Assembly: GCF_009192995.1 (NCBI RefSeq)
Contig: NZ_SDID01000014.1
Location: 1 to 64,000, forward strand
Length of the DNA stretch: 64,000 nucleotides
Direction: 5' to 3'
DNA from: Sulfurimonas indica
Lineage (GTDB): Bacteria; Campylobacterota; Campylobacteria; Campylobacterales; Sulfurimonadaceae
Under the pieces are notes generated by a model. It was not told the DNA's origin, did not search any database, and saw only the letters and a program-made list of their open reading frames with translations. Position 1 is the stretch's first letter. Each line of letters starts with the position of its first letter. Positions 62,044 through 64,000 of the stretch are shown piece by piece. A program made the translations under genes and the position numbers.

Positions 62044-63029
62044 TGAATTATGAAGAGGCAAAAGCAGAATTTACAAAACTTTTTGAACATAAAATGAGTG
62101 ATGATCAGATGCGTGAGTTTTTACTCTCACTTGAGCTGAATGAACATACTCCTGTTGAGACAATAGCTGCTGCTGCAGATGTGATGCGTTCTTTTGCAAT
62201 TCCTTTACCAATAAGTGAAGAGTTGCGTGAGCGTGCCATTGACATCGTAGGTACTGGCGGTGATAAGATAGGCTCTTTTAATATCTCTTCAACGACTTCT
62301 ATTTTAACTGCTGCTTGTGGAGCAACTGTTGCAAAACATGGAAACCGCTCTATCACGTCAAAGAGTGGGAGTGCAGATGTACTTGAGGCTTTAGGTATTA
62401 ACTTGGCCCTTTCTGTAGAGCAAAATGCAAGACTCTTAGAAGAAGCCGGATGGTGTTTTATGTTTGCACAGAACCATCACCCTGCGATGAAGTTCATTAT
62501 GCCGGTGCGTAAGTCCATAGATACAAAGACAGTGTTTAATGTCTTAGGTCCGCTTACAAATCCTGCAAACATCAAAAAATATATGCTTGGTGTCTTCGAC
62601 AAAGCTTTTGTACCAAAGATGGCTGAAGCGTTGAAAATAAACGGTGCCGCGTCAGCTCTTGTTGTTAGCTCGCAGGAGGGGATGGATGAGATAGGTATCA
62701 GTGGTGTCACGTATGCCACACGTCTAAAAGATGGTAAGCTCGAAGAGTTTGAGATAAATCCAGAAGATTATGGACTTAAATGCGCTCCGCTTGAAGCAAT
62801 AGCCGGTGGTGATGCCAGAGAAAATGCAAAAATTATGTTTAACATCTTTGATAATACATCAACAGATGCACAGCGTGATATCGTACTTTTAAATACGGCA
62901 GCTTCACTGATGGTGGATGGTTTGGCTCGTGATATTCAAGATGGGTTAGAGATGGGGCGTGAAGCACTTGCAAATGCTCGTGCGAAGAAAAAGCTAAAAC
63001 AGATTGTAGAGTTGTCAAACAAGCTATGA
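62043..63029 (+). CDS. trpD: Anthranilate phosphoribosyltransferase
   Basis: 328 residues. GTGGDKIGSFNISSTTSILTAACG, KHGNRSITSKSGSADVLEALG, FMFAQNHHPAMK and LGPLTNPA are conserved. It joins anthranilate to PRPP in tryptophan synthesis. No other trp gene is nearby, which suggests a scattered pathway. Its stop overlaps tsaE by 4 bp. Confidence 0.95.
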   Translation: MNYEEAKAEFTKLFEHKMSDDQMREFLLSLELNEHTPVETIAAAADVMRSFAIPLPISEELRERAIDIVGTGGDKIGSFNISSTTSILTAACGATVAKHGNRSITSKSGSADVLEALGINLALSVEQNARLLEEAGWCFMFAQNHHPAMKFIMPVRKSIDTKTVFNVLGPLTNPANIKKYMLGVFDKAFVPKMAEALKINGAASALVVSSQEGMDEIGISGVTYATRLKDGKLEEFEINPEDYGLKCAPLEAIAGGDARENAKIMFNIFDNTSTDAQRDIVLLNTAASLMVDGLARDIQDGLEMGREALANARAKKKLKQIVELSNKL

Positions 63030-63442
63030 AAAAAGAGTATAAGCTAGAGTTACATGAACTCAATAAGCTCACGCAGGATGTCTTAGATACATTTTCAAAC
63101 GGTGTTATTATCTTGCGTGGAGATTTGGCAGCTGGAAAGACAACACTTGTGAAAGCTTTCGCAAAAAAGTTAGGCTGTGATGAAGAGGTGACATCACCGA
63201 CATTTTCCCTACAGCAGTGTTATGGTGAGAAGATTTTTCATTATGACATCTATAATCATGGACTGGAGCATTTCATCTCTTTAGGGATGTTAGAAGAGTT
63301 GGATAAAGAGGGACTGCACTTTATAGAGTGGGGTGATGATGCTCTGGTTGAGCTTTTAGAGTCCGCAGGGATTGATGTAATGACAATAGATATAAAAAAG
63401 ATTTCAGATAAAGCAAGAGAGTACAGCATATGCACACATTAA
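63026..63442 (+). CDS. tsaE: tRNA threonylcarbamoyladenosine biosynthesis ATPase TsaE
   Basis: 138 residues, normal size. Walker A LRGDLAAGKTTLVKAFA, SPTFSLQQCY, the HYDIYN motif and FIEWGDD are conserved. It supports TsaD/TsaB in making the t6A base of tRNAs that read ANN codons. The stop overlaps lptB by 13 bp. Confidence 0.94.
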   Translation: MKKEYKLELHELNKLTQDVLDTFSNGVIILRGDLAAGKTTLVKAFAKKLGCDEEVTSPTFSLQQCYGEKIFHYDIYNHGLEHFISLGMLEELDKEGLHFIEWGDDALVELLESAGIDVMTIDIKKISDKAREYSICTH

Positions 63443-64000
63443 AAGCAGTAGATTTAAAGAAGAAGATAAAAGAGTTAGAGATAGTTAAGGGCATGAGCCT
63501 TGAAGTAAACAGCGGAGAGGTTGTCGGGCTTTTGGGGCCAAACGGTGCAGGGAAGACAACTACTTTTTATATGATATGTGGACTTGTAGAGGCGAGTGAC
63601 GGAAAGGTTTTTTTTGACGGAGAGGATCTTATCGGTATGCCGCTGCATCAGCGTGCACGTAAGGGTATTGGATATCTTCCGCAAGAGGCTTCCATCTTTA
63701 AAGATTTGAGTGTAGAAGATAACCTGATGATAGCAGCAGAGGTTGGCATCAAAGATAAAAAAGCTCAGGAAGAGCGAATTTTAGAACTTCTGGATATGTT
63801 TAACATTGAGCCGATTCGCTATCGAAAAGGAATTAGTCTTTCAGGTGGAGAGCGTCGTCGTGTTGAGATTGCCCGTGCACTTGTAAACAAGCCAAAGTTT
63901 TTACTGCTTGATGAACCCTTTGCCGGAGTTGACCCAATTGCTGTGATGGATATCCAAAAGGTAATCCATCAGTTGGTATCGTACGATATCGGTGTACTTA
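63430..64000 (+). CDS. lptB: LptB: lipopolysaccharide export ABC ATPase (cut off by window end)
   Basis: 190 residues are visible, and the gene runs past the window end. GPNGAGKTTTFYMI (Walker A), the Q loop GYLPQEASIF, the signature LSGGERRRVEIARAL and the Walker B FLLLDEPFAGVDP are present. LptB powers lipopolysaccharide export from the inner membrane with LptF and LptG. It starts within tsaE. Confidence 0.9.
   Translation, partial: MHTLKAVDLKKKIKELEIVKGMSLEVNSGEVVGLLGPNGAGKTTTFYMICGLVEASDGKVFFDGEDLIGMPLHQRARKGIGYLPQEASIFKDLSVEDNLMIAAEVGIKDKKAQEERILELLDMFNIEPIRYRKGISLSGGERRRVEIARALVNKPKFLLLDEPFAGVDPIAVMDIQKVIHQLVSYDIGVL

Overview
This window looks like chromosomal DNA from an AT-rich member of the Campylobacterota (former Epsilonproteobacteria), most like a Sulfurimonas-type chemolithotroph or denitrifier. 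The pointers are a MagIII-type DNA glycosylase, the carboxynorspermidine route to polyamines, an FliO-FliN-CheX-like flagellar block, a RibBA whose cyclohydrolase half has lost its zinc cysteines, a YgiQ radical SAM protein, a manganese pyrophosphatase, and dense, often overlapping operons. No insertion sequence, prophage or CRISPR array was seen. The species is an inference; family assignments rest on motifs read by eye.

Layout. 1-487: initiator tRNA-Met and tRNA-Gln on the minus strand behind a perfect consensus promoter. 488-6480: ribBA and apbE run rightward and converge on a five-gene minus-strand operon (porin, FMN-binding protein, two small membrane proteins, pentaheme cytochrome c) that looks like a flavin/heme electron-transfer module; apbE can supply its covalent FMN. 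6481-14565: phosphoenolpyruvate synthase, a D-2-hydroxyacid dehydrogenase, a proton-pump-type P-ATPase with an extra insertion, a LOG-family protein and a DUF4010 membrane protein. 14578-22477: a 2-oxoacid dehydrogenase operon (E1, E2, E3) with lipB and lipA, then phosphoglycerate mutase, a cation efflux protein and a two-component system, facing a Spy-like periplasmic protein. In this operon E1 is an in-frame alpha/beta chimera, and E2 needs a -1 frameshift at an A AAA AAG site to be complete.

23040-28289: a palindromic operator, an arsenate-reductase operon, an MtfA-like peptidase, a DUF695-RraB protein, and a lipid block (LplT-PlsC fusion plus diacylglycerol kinase). 28427-34569: polyamine synthesis genes around an HDOD gene, a methyltransferase, MagIII, YjbQ, a DUF429-like protein and RecO. 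34748-46098: glutamate synthase (gltB, gltD), then accD, thiE, rlmH, a DksA-like protein, a dihydrouridine synthase and two uncharacterised proteins, one nuclease-like. 46095-47801: flagellar FliO/FliN/CheX-like genes on the minus strand. 47928 to the end: a TauE-type exporter, uvrA, an HD-GYP regulator with a hybrid kinase, ppaC, acyl-CoA ligase, a YgiQ protein, a methyltransferase, a GGDEF-EAL protein, an S4 protein, trpD, tsaE and the start of lptB.

Three observations deserve most attention. (1) The octamer TGCGTGAG/CTCACGCA was counted 27 times by hand, in both orientations and several reading frames, where base composition predicts about one; it may be a Chi-like, uptake or chromosome-organising word. 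(2) E2 has a candidate programmed -1 frameshift (in-frame heptamer, 5-nt spacer, hairpin), which must be weighed against simple decay because the neighbouring E1 is a deletion chimera. (3) The FMN/pentaheme/porin locus contains two small, probably paralogous membrane proteins of unknown role and may be an undescribed electron-transfer system.
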